This document shows positions 16,631 through 24,767 of a stretch of DNA of 64,000 nt, piece by piece. The stretch is from Bacteroides sp. 51 (GTDB taxonomy: Bacteria > Bacteroidota > Bacteroidia > Bacteroidales > Bacteroidaceae): NCBI RefSeq assembly GCF_010500965.1, contig NZ_QVMI01000008.1, positions 1 through 64,000 of the forward strand, read 5' to 3'. Every line of letters begins with the position of its first letter. Position 1 is the first letter of the stretch. Made by a program: the position numbers and the translations under genes. The notes under the pieces are model-generated. The model did not search any database. It was not told the origin of the DNA and saw only the letters and a program-made list of their open reading frames with translations.

Positions 16631-17224
16631 AGTAGGAAGCCCTATTTGATATTTGACTGCAATTATACGAACCAGGAATACGCTGCATCCGCTGATGATT
16701 TGTGTAAGGATTAAATCTATACCAATCCAATCACATATATAATACACAATGCCTCCGATAAGGCAGGCCAGCGCATATATTTCCTTTCGGAAGATCAGGG
16801 GGATTTCGTTGATAAATACATCACGAAGTACCCCACCCGCCGATCCGGTAATACCACCCATAATGATAGCTACCCAAAACGGATAGCCCAGAGCGATTGT
16901 TTTCTCAACTCCAACGACAGTGAATAATGCCAGCCCGATGGTGTCAAACATAAAAAAGGTATTATTCAGGTGGATGAGATATTTGCCAAAGAAAACAACC
17001 CAAAGTACAGCCAATCCTGAGCAAACAAGATACATCGGGTTTGTCATCCAGAAAGGGGTAACATCCAGGAGTAAATCACGTATCGTACCGCCGCCGATAG
17101 CGGTTGCCAGCCCTACAACGTAAGCTCCAAACCAATCAAATTGCTTGGCCGAAGCCAGCCGGATACCACTAATTGCAAATGCAAATGTACCAAAGAACTC
17201 TATTATTTGGGTAAATGTTGGCAT
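16616..17224 (-). CDS. TRIC-like/UPF0126 membrane channel family protein
   Basis: 202 residues from the ATG at 17224, with about seven membrane helices. It holds two copies of the UPF0126 repeat, seen in TAIGGGTIRDLLL (about 45-57) and GITGSAGGVLRDVF (about 132-145). Prokaryotic TRIC homologues (YadS/YicG-like) form trimeric cation channels; some relatives have been linked to glycine uptake. The longer reading to 17281 would start inside the promoter region shared with the divergent wecB-like gene. The 3' end overlaps DUF4251 by 15 bases. Confidence 0.85.
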   Translation of the reverse strand: MPTFTQIIEFFGTFAFAISGIRLASAKQFDWFGAYVVGLATAIGGGTIRDLLLDVTPFWMTNPMYLVCSGLAVLWVVFFGKYLIHLNNTFFMFDTIGLALFTVVGVEKTIALGYPFWVAIIMGGITGSAGGVLRDVFINEIPLIFRKEIYALACLIGGIVYYICDWIGIDLILTQIISGCSVFLVRIIAVKYQIGLPTLKGE

Positions 17225-17282
17225 ATTGTTATTTTTCTTTCTGCAAAGAAACGAATAATTTGCGGCAACAAAAAATATCATG

Positions 17283-17290
17283 TATTTTTG
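17283..17290 (+). promoter_or_regulatory. -7 promoter box of the wecB-like gene
   Basis: TATTTTTG ends only 5 bases before the ATG at 17296, so a transcript from it would have little or no leader. Confidence 0.55.
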
Positions 17291-17295
17291 TAGAT

Positions 17296-18399
17296 ATGAA
17301 AATAACTATTGTTGCAGGGGCACGCCCGAATTTTATGAAAATAGCTCCTATTACACGAGCTATTGAAACGGCCAGAAAGCAAGGACAACTTATTTCTTAC
17401 CGTTTAATATATACCGGTACAGAACAAGATGCCAGTCTTGACGCTTCTTTATTTTCAGATTTACAAATGAAAACTCCCGATGCTTACTTAGGTATAGATG
17501 AAACGGACCCGATACAGTTGGCAGCCCGCATTATGATCGCTTTTGACAAAGAGATACAGAAAAATCCGACTTCGGTTGTTCTTGTTGTCGATGATCTTAC
17601 TGCTACAATGAGTTGTGCAATTGTAGCTCAGAAACGAAATATAAAAGTAGCTCATTTGGTTGCAGGAACCCGTTCATTTGATTTGCATATGCCCAAAGAA
17701 GTGAACCGGGTGATTACAGATGGACTGTCGGATTACCTTTTCACCGCAGGAATGGCTGCAAACAGGAATTTAAATCAAACAGGCACCGAAGCAGAACATG
17801 TTTATTATGTAGGTAATATATTGATAGACTCCATCCGTTTCAATCGTGGACGATTAATCCAGCCTGTGTGGTTTTCTGTTTTAGGGTTGAAGCAAAAAGA
17901 ATATCTATTGCTGACGATCAATCGCAGGGTTTTATTAGAAAATGAGAAAAACCTGACGGAATTATTAAAGGTGTTGATTAATCATGCACAGGGCTTGCCG
18001 ATTATTGCTCCATTGCATAGCTATGTTCGTGAGGCTATTAAGCGCACAGGCATAACAGCGCCAAACCTGCACATACTTCCCCCCCAAAGCTATTTATCTT
18101 TTGGATATTTAATGAATAACGCCAAAGCGATTATTACAGATTCGGGCAATGTAGCCGAGGAAGGAACCTTTCTTGGTATACCTTGCATGACCCTTAATAC
18201 ATATGCCGAGCATCCTGAAACCCACCGCTTTGGGACCAACGTACTGGTCGGAGAATCTCCAGAGGCTTTGAAAGAAGCTATGCAAACCTTAATGGCGGGC
18301 AATTGGAAGACCGGCAGTTTACCCGAACGTTGGGATGGCCGCACAGCCGAAAGAATCGTCCAAATCCTGCTACAAGGTACTACACCCAAGCTTGACTAA
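17296..18399 (+). CDS. UDP-GlcNAc 2-epimerase (WecB) homologue with altered active site
   Basis: 367 residues with the fold signatures of non-hydrolysing epimerases: GARPNFMKIAP at the N-terminus and TDSGNVAEEGTFLGIP near 280. Several key positions differ from the E. coli enzyme as I recall it: GHVEAGLR becomes AHLVAGTR (Glu lost), GHRRE becomes INRRV (His lost), and the AQH/GQH motif becomes GTEQD. The Asp of the HGDT motif and the Glu of PEExNR are kept. It may therefore bind a nucleotide sugar without normal epimerase chemistry. The start is forced by GxRP, and the promoter lies immediately before it. No polysaccharide genes are adjacent. Confidence 0.75.
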   Translation: MKITIVAGARPNFMKIAPITRAIETARKQGQLISYRLIYTGTEQDASLDASLFSDLQMKTPDAYLGIDETDPIQLAARIMIAFDKEIQKNPTSVVLVVDDLTATMSCAIVAQKRNIKVAHLVAGTRSFDLHMPKEVNRVITDGLSDYLFTAGMAANRNLNQTGTEAEHVYYVGNILIDSIRFNRGRLIQPVWFSVLGLKQKEYLLLTINRRVLLENEKNLTELLKVLINHAQGLPIIAPLHSYVREAIKRTGITAPNLHILPPQSYLSFGYLMNNAKAIITDSGNVAEEGTFLGIPCMTLNTYAEHPETHRFGTNVLVGESPEALKEAMQTLMAGNWKTGSLPERWDGRTAERIVQILLQGTTPKLD

Positions 18400-18425
18400 T
18401 ATCGATTTTTGATTCCATAGGGTTG

Positions 18426-18460
18426 GAAAACTCTCATCCAGTGAGCAAGTTTTCTATTTT
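18426..18460 (+). terminator. Terminator of the wecB-like gene
   Basis: GAAAACTCTCAT and GTGAGCAAGTTTTC form a stem with a CCA loop and a small bulge, followed by TATTTT. Confidence 0.6.
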
Positions 18461-18508
18461 CTTAGCTTATATTAGGAATCTGTTTGAATTTGTTTGATAG
18501 TAATTGTT

Positions 18509-18516
18509 TAACTTTG
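18509..18516 (+). promoter_or_regulatory. -7 promoter box of the DUF5686 gene
   Basis: TAACTTTG, with TTTG at 18483-18486 as a possible -33 element. It rules out the in-frame TTG at 18484 as a start. Confidence 0.6.
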
Positions 18517-18537
18517 TCGCCTTATGCTTTGACTTTT

Positions 18538-21105
18538 ATGGCACAACGATATTATAAAACAATTATATTTCTTCTTTTTATTCTGATTTCCCCACAGGCT
18601 TTTTCGCAGTTGCGAGGAGTCATTACGGACTCGTTGACGAATGAGACGTTAATGTATATATCCGTATTTTATGAAGGAAAAGGTGTAGGGGCAATATCAA
18701 ATACCAAAGGAGAATATACGATCGAAACCCGCAGAGGGTGGAATGAACTGACGTTTTCTGCCATAGGATATATCACAAAGGTGGTTCGGATAGAACCCGG
18801 CATGAAATTTCTTAATGTAAAGATGGCTCCCGCCGATATCATGCTTAGCGAAGTCGTTGTAAAGCCACAACGCGAACGTTACACCCGGAAAAATAATCCT
18901 GCGGTAGACTTTATGCGTAAAGTTATTGAACATAAGTCGGAACAAAAACTTGAAGAAAATGATTTCTATCGTTACGACAAATACCAGAAGATGAAAACAT
19001 CACTCAATGATGTTAAACCTGAAGGACTGGATAAAGGGTTATTTAAGAAAATGCCTTTCCTCAAGGATCAGATAGAGGTATCGCCGGAATCACAAAAATT
19101 AATCCTGCCTTTATCCATTCAGGAAACAGCTTCGGAAGTTATTTACCGTAAGTCTCCCAAAAACCAGAAAACGATTATTAAGGGAATGCGTTCCAATGGT
19201 ATTGATGAGCTCTTTTCAACGGGCGACATGGTGGGCACGGTATTGAATGATGTTTTCTCTGACGTGAACATCTACGACAATGATATTCGTTTGTTGCAGG
19301 AACGATTTGTCAGCCCTATTTCCAGTTCTTCGGCTATATCTTTCTATAAATTCTATTTGATGGATACAATTATGGTTGACCGGCACGAGTGTGTTCATTT
19401 GACCTTCGTACCGCAAAACTCCCAGGATTTTGGATTCACGGGGCATCTGTATGTTGTTAACGATTCAACTTATGCTGTGAAGAAGTGCCAGATGAATCTT
19501 CCGAAGAATACAGGTGTGAACTTTGTGGAACGTTTGGACATCAGCCAGGAATTTGAGCAATTGCCCAATGGTAACTGGGTGCTGACGGATGATGATATGG
19601 TGATCGACCTTTCGCTAGTCGATGCTGTTCAAGGCGCACAAGTGCGGCGAACGACTAAATATACAAATTATTCTTTTGAACCTTTGGAGGCCGACCTATT
19701 CAAGAAAAGAGGAAACGTAATTAAAGATCCAAGAGCGCAAAACAGGGACGATAGTTTCTGGGCTGAGGTAAGGCAGGTGCCGCTGACAGAAACCGAAGGC
19801 GGGATGGATAACCTGATTGATAAATTCCAGGAAATACCGGGTTTCAAATACTTTATGATCGGTCTTAGAGCACTGGTCGAAAACTATGTGGAAACCGGCA
19901 CCAAGAATACGCCCAGTAAGTTTGATTTTGGACCTGTGAATACGGTTATATCCAGTAATTATATAGATGGTACCCGTTTTAGGCTGAGTGGACAAACCAC
20001 AGCACAGTTCAATCCCAACTGGTTCCTGAAAGGATATGCAGCGTATGGCCTTCGCGACCAGAAGTGGAAATATGAAGCAGAGGTTACTTATGCATTCGAC
20101 AAACGGGAGTTTTTCCCCTGGGAGTTCCCACGCCATAATCTATCGCTGAGGTATCGTTATGACGTGATGTCTCCAATGGATAAATTCCTTGCCACAGATA
20201 AAGACAACGTATTTGTTGCCTGGAAAATTACAACTGTAGATCAGATGTCTTACGTACGCGATATAGAGATGAAGCACGAGATAGAAACGATGAACGGACT
20301 ATCTTTAACAACATCTTTACTGCATCGTAATGATGAACCTGCCGGAAAGTTACAATATTTGCGTAATGATGGCGATGCTACGGCTGTGCATGATATTACT
20401 ACAACTGAACTTGGTGTAACCTTAAGTTATTCTCCGGGGCAGACGTATATTAATACTAAACAACGTCGCCGTCCGGTATCTTTCGATGCTCCGGTTTACA
20501 CATTATCACATACTACTGGTTTTAAAGGTGTACTAGGTGGGGATTACAATTTTAACCTCACAGAAGCCAGTATATGGAAGCGTTTCTGGTTATCGTCATG
20601 GGGAAGGGCGGATGTAACATTAAAAGCGGGTGCACAGTGGGATAAAGTACCTTTTCCGTTGCTCATCTTACCTGCCGCCAACCTATCGTATATAACGCAG
20701 AAGGAAACCTTCAACCTGATCAACAACATGGAGTTCATGAATGACCGTTATGCTTCTTTTTCCGTAACTTATGATATGGGTGGCAAACTGCTGAACCGTA
20801 TTCCTTTAATGAAAAAGCTGAAATGGCGCGAAGCATTCCGTTTCCGCACGCTTTGGGGAGATCTGACGGACAAGAATAATCCTTATAAGAATCCGGGAGA
20901 CAGCGATCTGTTCTTATTTCCGGCACGTGATGGAGAAGTGACAAGCTTTGTTATGGACCCTAAAAAACCTTATATGGAGGCCAGTGTTGGTATTTATAAC
21001 ATATTCAAGATATTGCATGTCGAATACGTACGCCGTTTGAACTATTTGGATAATCCGAATACAAAAAAGCATGGTATTCGCTTTATGATAATGATGACTT
21101 TCTAA
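18538..21105 (+). CDS. DUF5686 outer-membrane protein with carboxypeptidase-like regulatory domain
   Basis: 855 residues from ATG 18538. A signal peptide ends AFSQ near 26. Residues about 27-105 form a CarboxypepD_reg-like beta sandwich (LRGVITDSLTNETL, then GAISNTKGEYTI), the module also found at the front of SusC-type receptors. The rest is DUF5686, rich in alternating beta strands and ending in an aromatic MMTF, compatible with an outer-membrane barrel. No TonB-box or plug domain is seen, so it is not a SusC. Its role is unknown. The rarA gene follows after 12 bases, probably on the same transcript. Confidence 0.85.
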   Translation: MAQRYYKTIIFLLFILISPQAFSQLRGVITDSLTNETLMYISVFYEGKGVGAISNTKGEYTIETRRGWNELTFSAIGYITKVVRIEPGMKFLNVKMAPADIMLSEVVVKPQRERYTRKNNPAVDFMRKVIEHKSEQKLEENDFYRYDKYQKMKTSLNDVKPEGLDKGLFKKMPFLKDQIEVSPESQKLILPLSIQETASEVIYRKSPKNQKTIIKGMRSNGIDELFSTGDMVGTVLNDVFSDVNIYDNDIRLLQERFVSPISSSSAISFYKFYLMDTIMVDRHECVHLTFVPQNSQDFGFTGHLYVVNDSTYAVKKCQMNLPKNTGVNFVERLDISQEFEQLPNGNWVLTDDDMVIDLSLVDAVQGAQVRRTTKYTNYSFEPLEADLFKKRGNVIKDPRAQNRDDSFWAEVRQVPLTETEGGMDNLIDKFQEIPGFKYFMIGLRALVENYVETGTKNTPSKFDFGPVNTVISSNYIDGTRFRLSGQTTAQFNPNWFLKGYAAYGLRDQKWKYEAEVTYAFDKREFFPWEFPRHNLSLRYRYDVMSPMDKFLATDKDNVFVAWKITTVDQMSYVRDIEMKHEIETMNGLSLTTSLLHRNDEPAGKLQYLRNDGDATAVHDITTTELGVTLSYSPGQTYINTKQRRRPVSFDAPVYTLSHTTGFKGVLGGDYNFNLTEASIWKRFWLSSWGRADVTLKAGAQWDKVPFPLLILPAANLSYITQKETFNLINNMEFMNDRYASFSVTYDMGGKLLNRIPLMKKLKWREAFRFRTLWGDLTDKNNPYKNPGDSDLFLFPARDGEVTSFVMDPKKPYMEASVGIYNIFKILHVEYVRRLNYLDNPNTKKHGIRFMIMMTF

Positions 21106-21117
21106 ATCTCAGAGACT

Positions 21118-22392
21118 ATGGCAAAACCACTCGCCGAAAGGCTTAGGCCGAAGACATTGGATGAGTACATCGGTCAGAAACACTTGGTTGGCCCCGGAGC
21201 TGTACTTCGTAAAATGATTGAATCCGGGCGTATCTCTTCCTTTATACTCTGGGGACCTCCCGGGGTAGGAAAAACTACATTGGCGCAGATTATTGCGAAT
21301 AAACTGGAAACTCCTTTTTATACACTGAGTGCTGTTACATCAGGGGTGAAAGATGTGCGGGAGGTTATTGAACGTGCCAAGAGCAATCGCTTCTTCTCGC
21401 AATCCAGTCCGATACTTTTCATTGATGAAATCCATCGCTTCAGTAAGTCGCAACAAGATTCGCTGTTGGGTGCTGTCGAAAATGGAACGGTAACCTTGAT
21501 CGGGGCAACAACAGAGAACCCTTCGTTTGAGGTGATACGTCCTCTCCTATCGCGTAGCCAGCTTTATGTACTGAAATCGTTGGAGAAGGATGACCTTCTG
21601 GAATTACTGCAACGTGCCATTACAACGGATACCATATTAAAAGAGCGAAGGATAGAGTTGAAAGAAACGGATGCTATGCTTCGCTTCTCGGGTGGAGATG
21701 CGCGAAAGCTTTTGAATATACTAGAACTTGTGGTAGAGTCTGAGTCAGAGGAAACGGTTATTATTACGGATAAACTTGTTACAGAGCGTCTGCAAGAGAA
21801 CCCTTTAGCTTATGATAAGGACGGAGAGATGCACTATGACATTATCTCTGCATTTATAAAATCCATCCGGGGCAGTGATCCCGATGGGGCTATTTATTGG
21901 TTGGCCCGTATGGTGGAAGGTGGAGAAGATCCGGCGTTTATAGCCCGTCGTTTGGTAATATCTGCTGCCGAAGATATTGGGTTGGCCAATCCGAATGCGT
22001 TGTTGTTGGCTAATGCCTGTTTCGATACTTTAATGAAAATCGGATGGCCTGAGGGACGAATTGTATTGGCGGAAACAACTCTTTATCTGGCAACCAGCCC
22101 CAAAAGTAATTCTGCTTATATGGCCATAGACAGTGCCATTGCTGCTGTACGCGAAACGGGCAACCTGCCTGTGCCCTTGCATTTAAGGAATGCGCCGACC
22201 AAGTTGATGAAACAGTTGGGCTACGGACAAGATTACAAGTATGCCCATAGTTATGAAGGGAATTTCGTTAAGCAACAGTTCCTGCCGGATGAAGCTAAGG
22301 ACCGCCGTTTCTGGGAACCACAAAGTAATGGATCGGAAGCAGCATTAAAGGACCGTATGCAGCAGTTGTGGGGAGATAAATATAAGAAATAG
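21118..22392 (+). CDS. rarA: Replication-associated recombination ATPase RarA
   Basis: 424 residues. AAA+ ATPase with Walker A GPPGVGKTT (46-54), Walker B LFIDEIHRF (near 100) and sensor 1 GATTENPSF. The C-terminal MgsA/RarA tetramerisation part includes the MAIDSAIAAVRE region. RarA acts at stalled replication forks with the clamp loader and SSB. Length and motifs are complete. It lies 12 bases after the DUF5686 gene and 21 bases before the dehydrogenase, so all three genes probably share one transcript, though their functions look unrelated. Confidence 0.93.
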   Translation: MAKPLAERLRPKTLDEYIGQKHLVGPGAVLRKMIESGRISSFILWGPPGVGKTTLAQIIANKLETPFYTLSAVTSGVKDVREVIERAKSNRFFSQSSPILFIDEIHRFSKSQQDSLLGAVENGTVTLIGATTENPSFEVIRPLLSRSQLYVLKSLEKDDLLELLQRAITTDTILKERRIELKETDAMLRFSGGDARKLLNILELVVESESEETVIITDKLVTERLQENPLAYDKDGEMHYDIISAFIKSIRGSDPDGAIYWLARMVEGGEDPAFIARRLVISAAEDIGLANPNALLLANACFDTLMKIGWPEGRIVLAETTLYLATSPKSNSAYMAIDSAIAAVRETGNLPVPLHLRNAPTKLMKQLGYGQDYKYAHSYEGNFVKQQFLPDEAKDRRFWEPQSNGSEAALKDRMQQLWGDKYKK

Positions 22393-22413
22393 AACCAATT
22401 AAATTACATACTT

Positions 22414-23370
22414 ATGAAAATCGTTGTATTAGATGGTTACACCCTCAATCCGGGTGACTTGTCGTGGGATGAATTGAAAACCTTGGGTGAATGTACACTA
22501 TACGACCGTACATTGCCTGATCAAATCCTGGAACGTTCTGCCGGTGCAGAAGTACTGTTAACGAATAAAGTGGTACTTACTGCCGAACTTATAAATCAAC
22601 TGCCCGATCTGAAATATATTGGCGTATTGGCTACCGGTTATAACGTGGTAGATATCCCTGCCGCCAAAGAACGGGGAATCATTGTTACCAATATTCCTGC
22701 CTATAGCACTCCTTCTGTAGGGCAGATGGTATTTGCACATATCCTCAATATTGCACAACAAGTACAATACCATTCCGAAGAGGTGCACAAAGGCCGCTGG
22801 GTCAATAGCCCGGACTTTTGCTTTTGGGATACTCCGCTGATTGAACTGCTAGGAAAGAAAATCGGTCTTATCGGCTTGGGACAAACCGGATATAATACTG
22901 CCCGTATTGCTATGGGCTTTGGTATGAAGATATGGGCACATACATCGAAATCGCGCTTGCAACTACCTCCTGAAATTAAGAAACTGGAAATAGATCAGAT
23001 TTTTAAAGAATGTGATATCGTGAGCCTGCATTGTCCGCTGACCGAAGAGAACCGCGAGTTTGTAAATGCCGAACTACTTTCGTCTATGAAACCTACCGCT
23101 ATATTGATCAATACGGGCCGTGGCGGACTGATCAATGAACAAGATCTGGCCGATGCTTTGAACTCCGGAAAACTCTATGCAGCAGGACTGGATGTGTTAT
23201 CCACCGAACCTCCTCGCGCAGATAACCCACTGCTTACGGCTAAGAATTGTTTTATTACACCGCATATTGCCTGGGCAACCCTTGCTGCCCGTCAACGGCT
23301 GATGGGGATAATGCTGGAAAATATAAAAGCCTACCAAAGTGGCAGACCTGTGAATAACGTTGTGCGCTGA
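22414..23370 (+). CDS. D-2-hydroxyacid dehydrogenase (NAD-dependent, hydroxypyruvate/glycerate type)
   Basis: 318 residues. Substrate-binding halves enclose a Rossmann domain with GLGQTG near 150. The catalytic triad is visible as Arg in NTGRGGLI (about 229-236), Glu in LSTEPP and His in TPHIAW. Family members reduce 2-keto acids such as hydroxypyruvate, using NADH, in the cytoplasm. The closest match by eye is the glycerate dehydrogenase group (HprA-like), but substrate specificity is an inference. It is the last gene of the run and faces cydB across a gap with an array and a large terminator. Confidence 0.88.
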   Translation: MKIVVLDGYTLNPGDLSWDELKTLGECTLYDRTLPDQILERSAGAEVLLTNKVVLTAELINQLPDLKYIGVLATGYNVVDIPAAKERGIIVTNIPAYSTPSVGQMVFAHILNIAQQVQYHSEEVHKGRWVNSPDFCFWDTPLIELLGKKIGLIGLGQTGYNTARIAMGFGMKIWAHTSKSRLQLPPEIKKLEIDQIFKECDIVSLHCPLTEENREFVNAELLSSMKPTAILINTGRGGLINEQDLADALNSGKLYAAGLDVLSTEPPRADNPLLTAKNCFITPHIAWATLAARQRLMGIMLENIKAYQSGRPVNNVVR

Positions 23371-23437
23371 AATTAGAATTATAATATGGATGCGTTTGAC
23401 AATAAAAATGGAAGTCAATAGTAGAAGCCCAAAAGAA

Positions 23438-23525
23438 TGATGCATCAAAAAAAACTTCTTGATGCAACGAAAATTATTTTTTGATGCATCAAAAATATAT
23501 TTTTGTCGAATCAAAAAATAAACCC
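23438..23525. repeat. 22-bp tandem array, four units, core TGATGCATCAAAAA
   Basis: Units start at 23438, 23460, 23482 and 23504, exactly 22 bases apart: TGATGCATCAAAAA, TGATGCAACGAAAA, TGATGCATCAAAAA and TGTCGAATCAAAAA, each followed by eight unconserved bases. The third unit sits in a perfect 18-base palindrome centred on GATGCATC. It lies between the convergent dehydrogenase and cydB genes, just before their shared terminator. Confidence 0.8.
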
Positions 23526-23577
23526 CATTCAGAATCACTCTAAACCGCTTTTCGGTTTTGCATTCTGAATGGGGTTT
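23520..23577. terminator. Large bidirectional terminator hairpin
   Basis: AAACCCCATTCAGAAT (23520-23535) pairs exactly with 23562-23577. A second hairpin, AAACCGCTTTTCGGTTT, is nested inside. It serves the convergent dehydrogenase and cydB genes. Confidence 0.85.
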
Positions 23578-23604
23578 CTGTAATATATTTTATACTAATT
23601 TGCT

Positions 23605-24750
23605 TTAATAAGCATGCCCTTCCCCATCCATTTCCTGAGCATCAATTTTCTTATTATCAATGCTTCTCCATGCATAAAATATATAGGCTATTACAAATGG
23701 AACCAGAATAGATACATACGCCATTGTTCGCAGTGTGAACTCACTGGAACAACTGTTGGCTAGGGTCAATGAACTTTGTATATCCAAGCTGGATGGATAA
23801 TAAGCCGTGTGGTTATATCCCGCACAAAGCAACAACGCCAATACTGTGAATACCGTTCCAAACCCGGCAAACCAGATTCCTTTTGTGAATCCCGGCTTAA
23901 ATATACTTTTCCCAATACCAAACAGCACCAATACAACACCAATAAGGAACAGTCCCAGAACCACCGGCATCTCTATAAAGTTGGTGAAGTATTTATATTG
24001 CTCCATATATACTTCTTGCGTTGCAGGATTAACTGCAAAGCCTTTGGCCAGAAGCGTACGGACGACAAATGCGAGGAAAAATACCAGGAACAACCCACTG
24101 TTTACGATCAGTGCTTTCCGGGAGCGGTCATTCAACTCTTTGTCATCAATGTTATTCAGAAAATACAAAAGGCCCAGTACCCTGGCCAGGAAAAAGACTG
24201 CCAACCCAAGGACCACATTCCAAATGTTGGTCAGTGCATCCAATCCATGCCAGTTATTTCCCCAGCTACTGATTACAGGCATCATCTGATCAATCATATT
24301 TTCTTTATTAACCAGGAAATTCGATCCCGTAAAGAACGTGGCGACTGCACCACCTAAAAGAACAGGACCAACGATTCCATTGATTACCAGAAAAGTCTGA
24401 TAAGTTTTCTTCCCCAGTAAATTCCCGGCTTTACTCTGAAACTCATAACTCACAGCTTGCAGAACGAAGCTGAAAAGAATAATCATCCACAGCCAGTACG
24501 CTCCTCCGAAGCTTGTGCTATAGAAGAGAGGGAACGAAGCAAAAAATGCTCCACCAAAGGTTACTAAAGTGGTAAACGTAAACTCCCACTTACGACCAGT
24601 GGAGTTTACCATCATTTTTCGCTGTTCCTCCGTCTTAGCCAATGAGAACAACAGCGAATTTCCACCCTGAACAAAGAGCAGGAAAACCAGAATAGCGGCC
24701 AACAAGGATACCACCAGCCACCAATATTGTTGTAAAAGTTCGTATGACAT
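23605..24750 (-). CDS. cydB: Cytochrome bd quinol oxidase subunit II
   Basis: 381 residues with eight or nine predicted membrane helices, beginning YELLQQYWWLVVSLLAAILVF. CydB pairs with CydA in the high-affinity bd oxidase that reduces oxygen with quinol electrons, giving anaerobes tolerance of nanomolar oxygen. It follows cydA after 17 bases as the last gene of the DUF4492-cydA-cydB operon, and ends before the large shared terminator. No anomaly seen. Confidence 0.94.
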   Translation of the reverse strand: MSYELLQQYWWLVVSLLAAILVFLLFVQGGNSLLFSLAKTEEQRKMMVNSTGRKWEFTFTTLVTFGGAFFASFPLFYSTSFGGAYWLWMIILFSFVLQAVSYEFQSKAGNLLGKKTYQTFLVINGIVGPVLLGGAVATFFTGSNFLVNKENMIDQMMPVISSWGNNWHGLDALTNIWNVVLGLAVFFLARVLGLLYFLNNIDDKELNDRSRKALIVNSGLFLVFFLAFVVRTLLAKGFAVNPATQEVYMEQYKYFTNFIEMPVVLGLFLIGVVLVLFGIGKSIFKPGFTKGIWFAGFGTVFTVLALLLCAGYNHTAYYPSSLDIQSSLTLANSCSSEFTLRTMAYVSILVPFVIAYIFYAWRSIDNKKIDAQEMDGEGHAY

Positions 24751-24767
24751 AATTTTTAATTTTAAAT

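Noticed and set aside
23438-23525. Possible CRISPR array
   Set aside because: Period is 22 bp with a core of only 14 bases, no room for spacers, and no cas genes in the window. The same holds for the arrays at 33694 and 45433.
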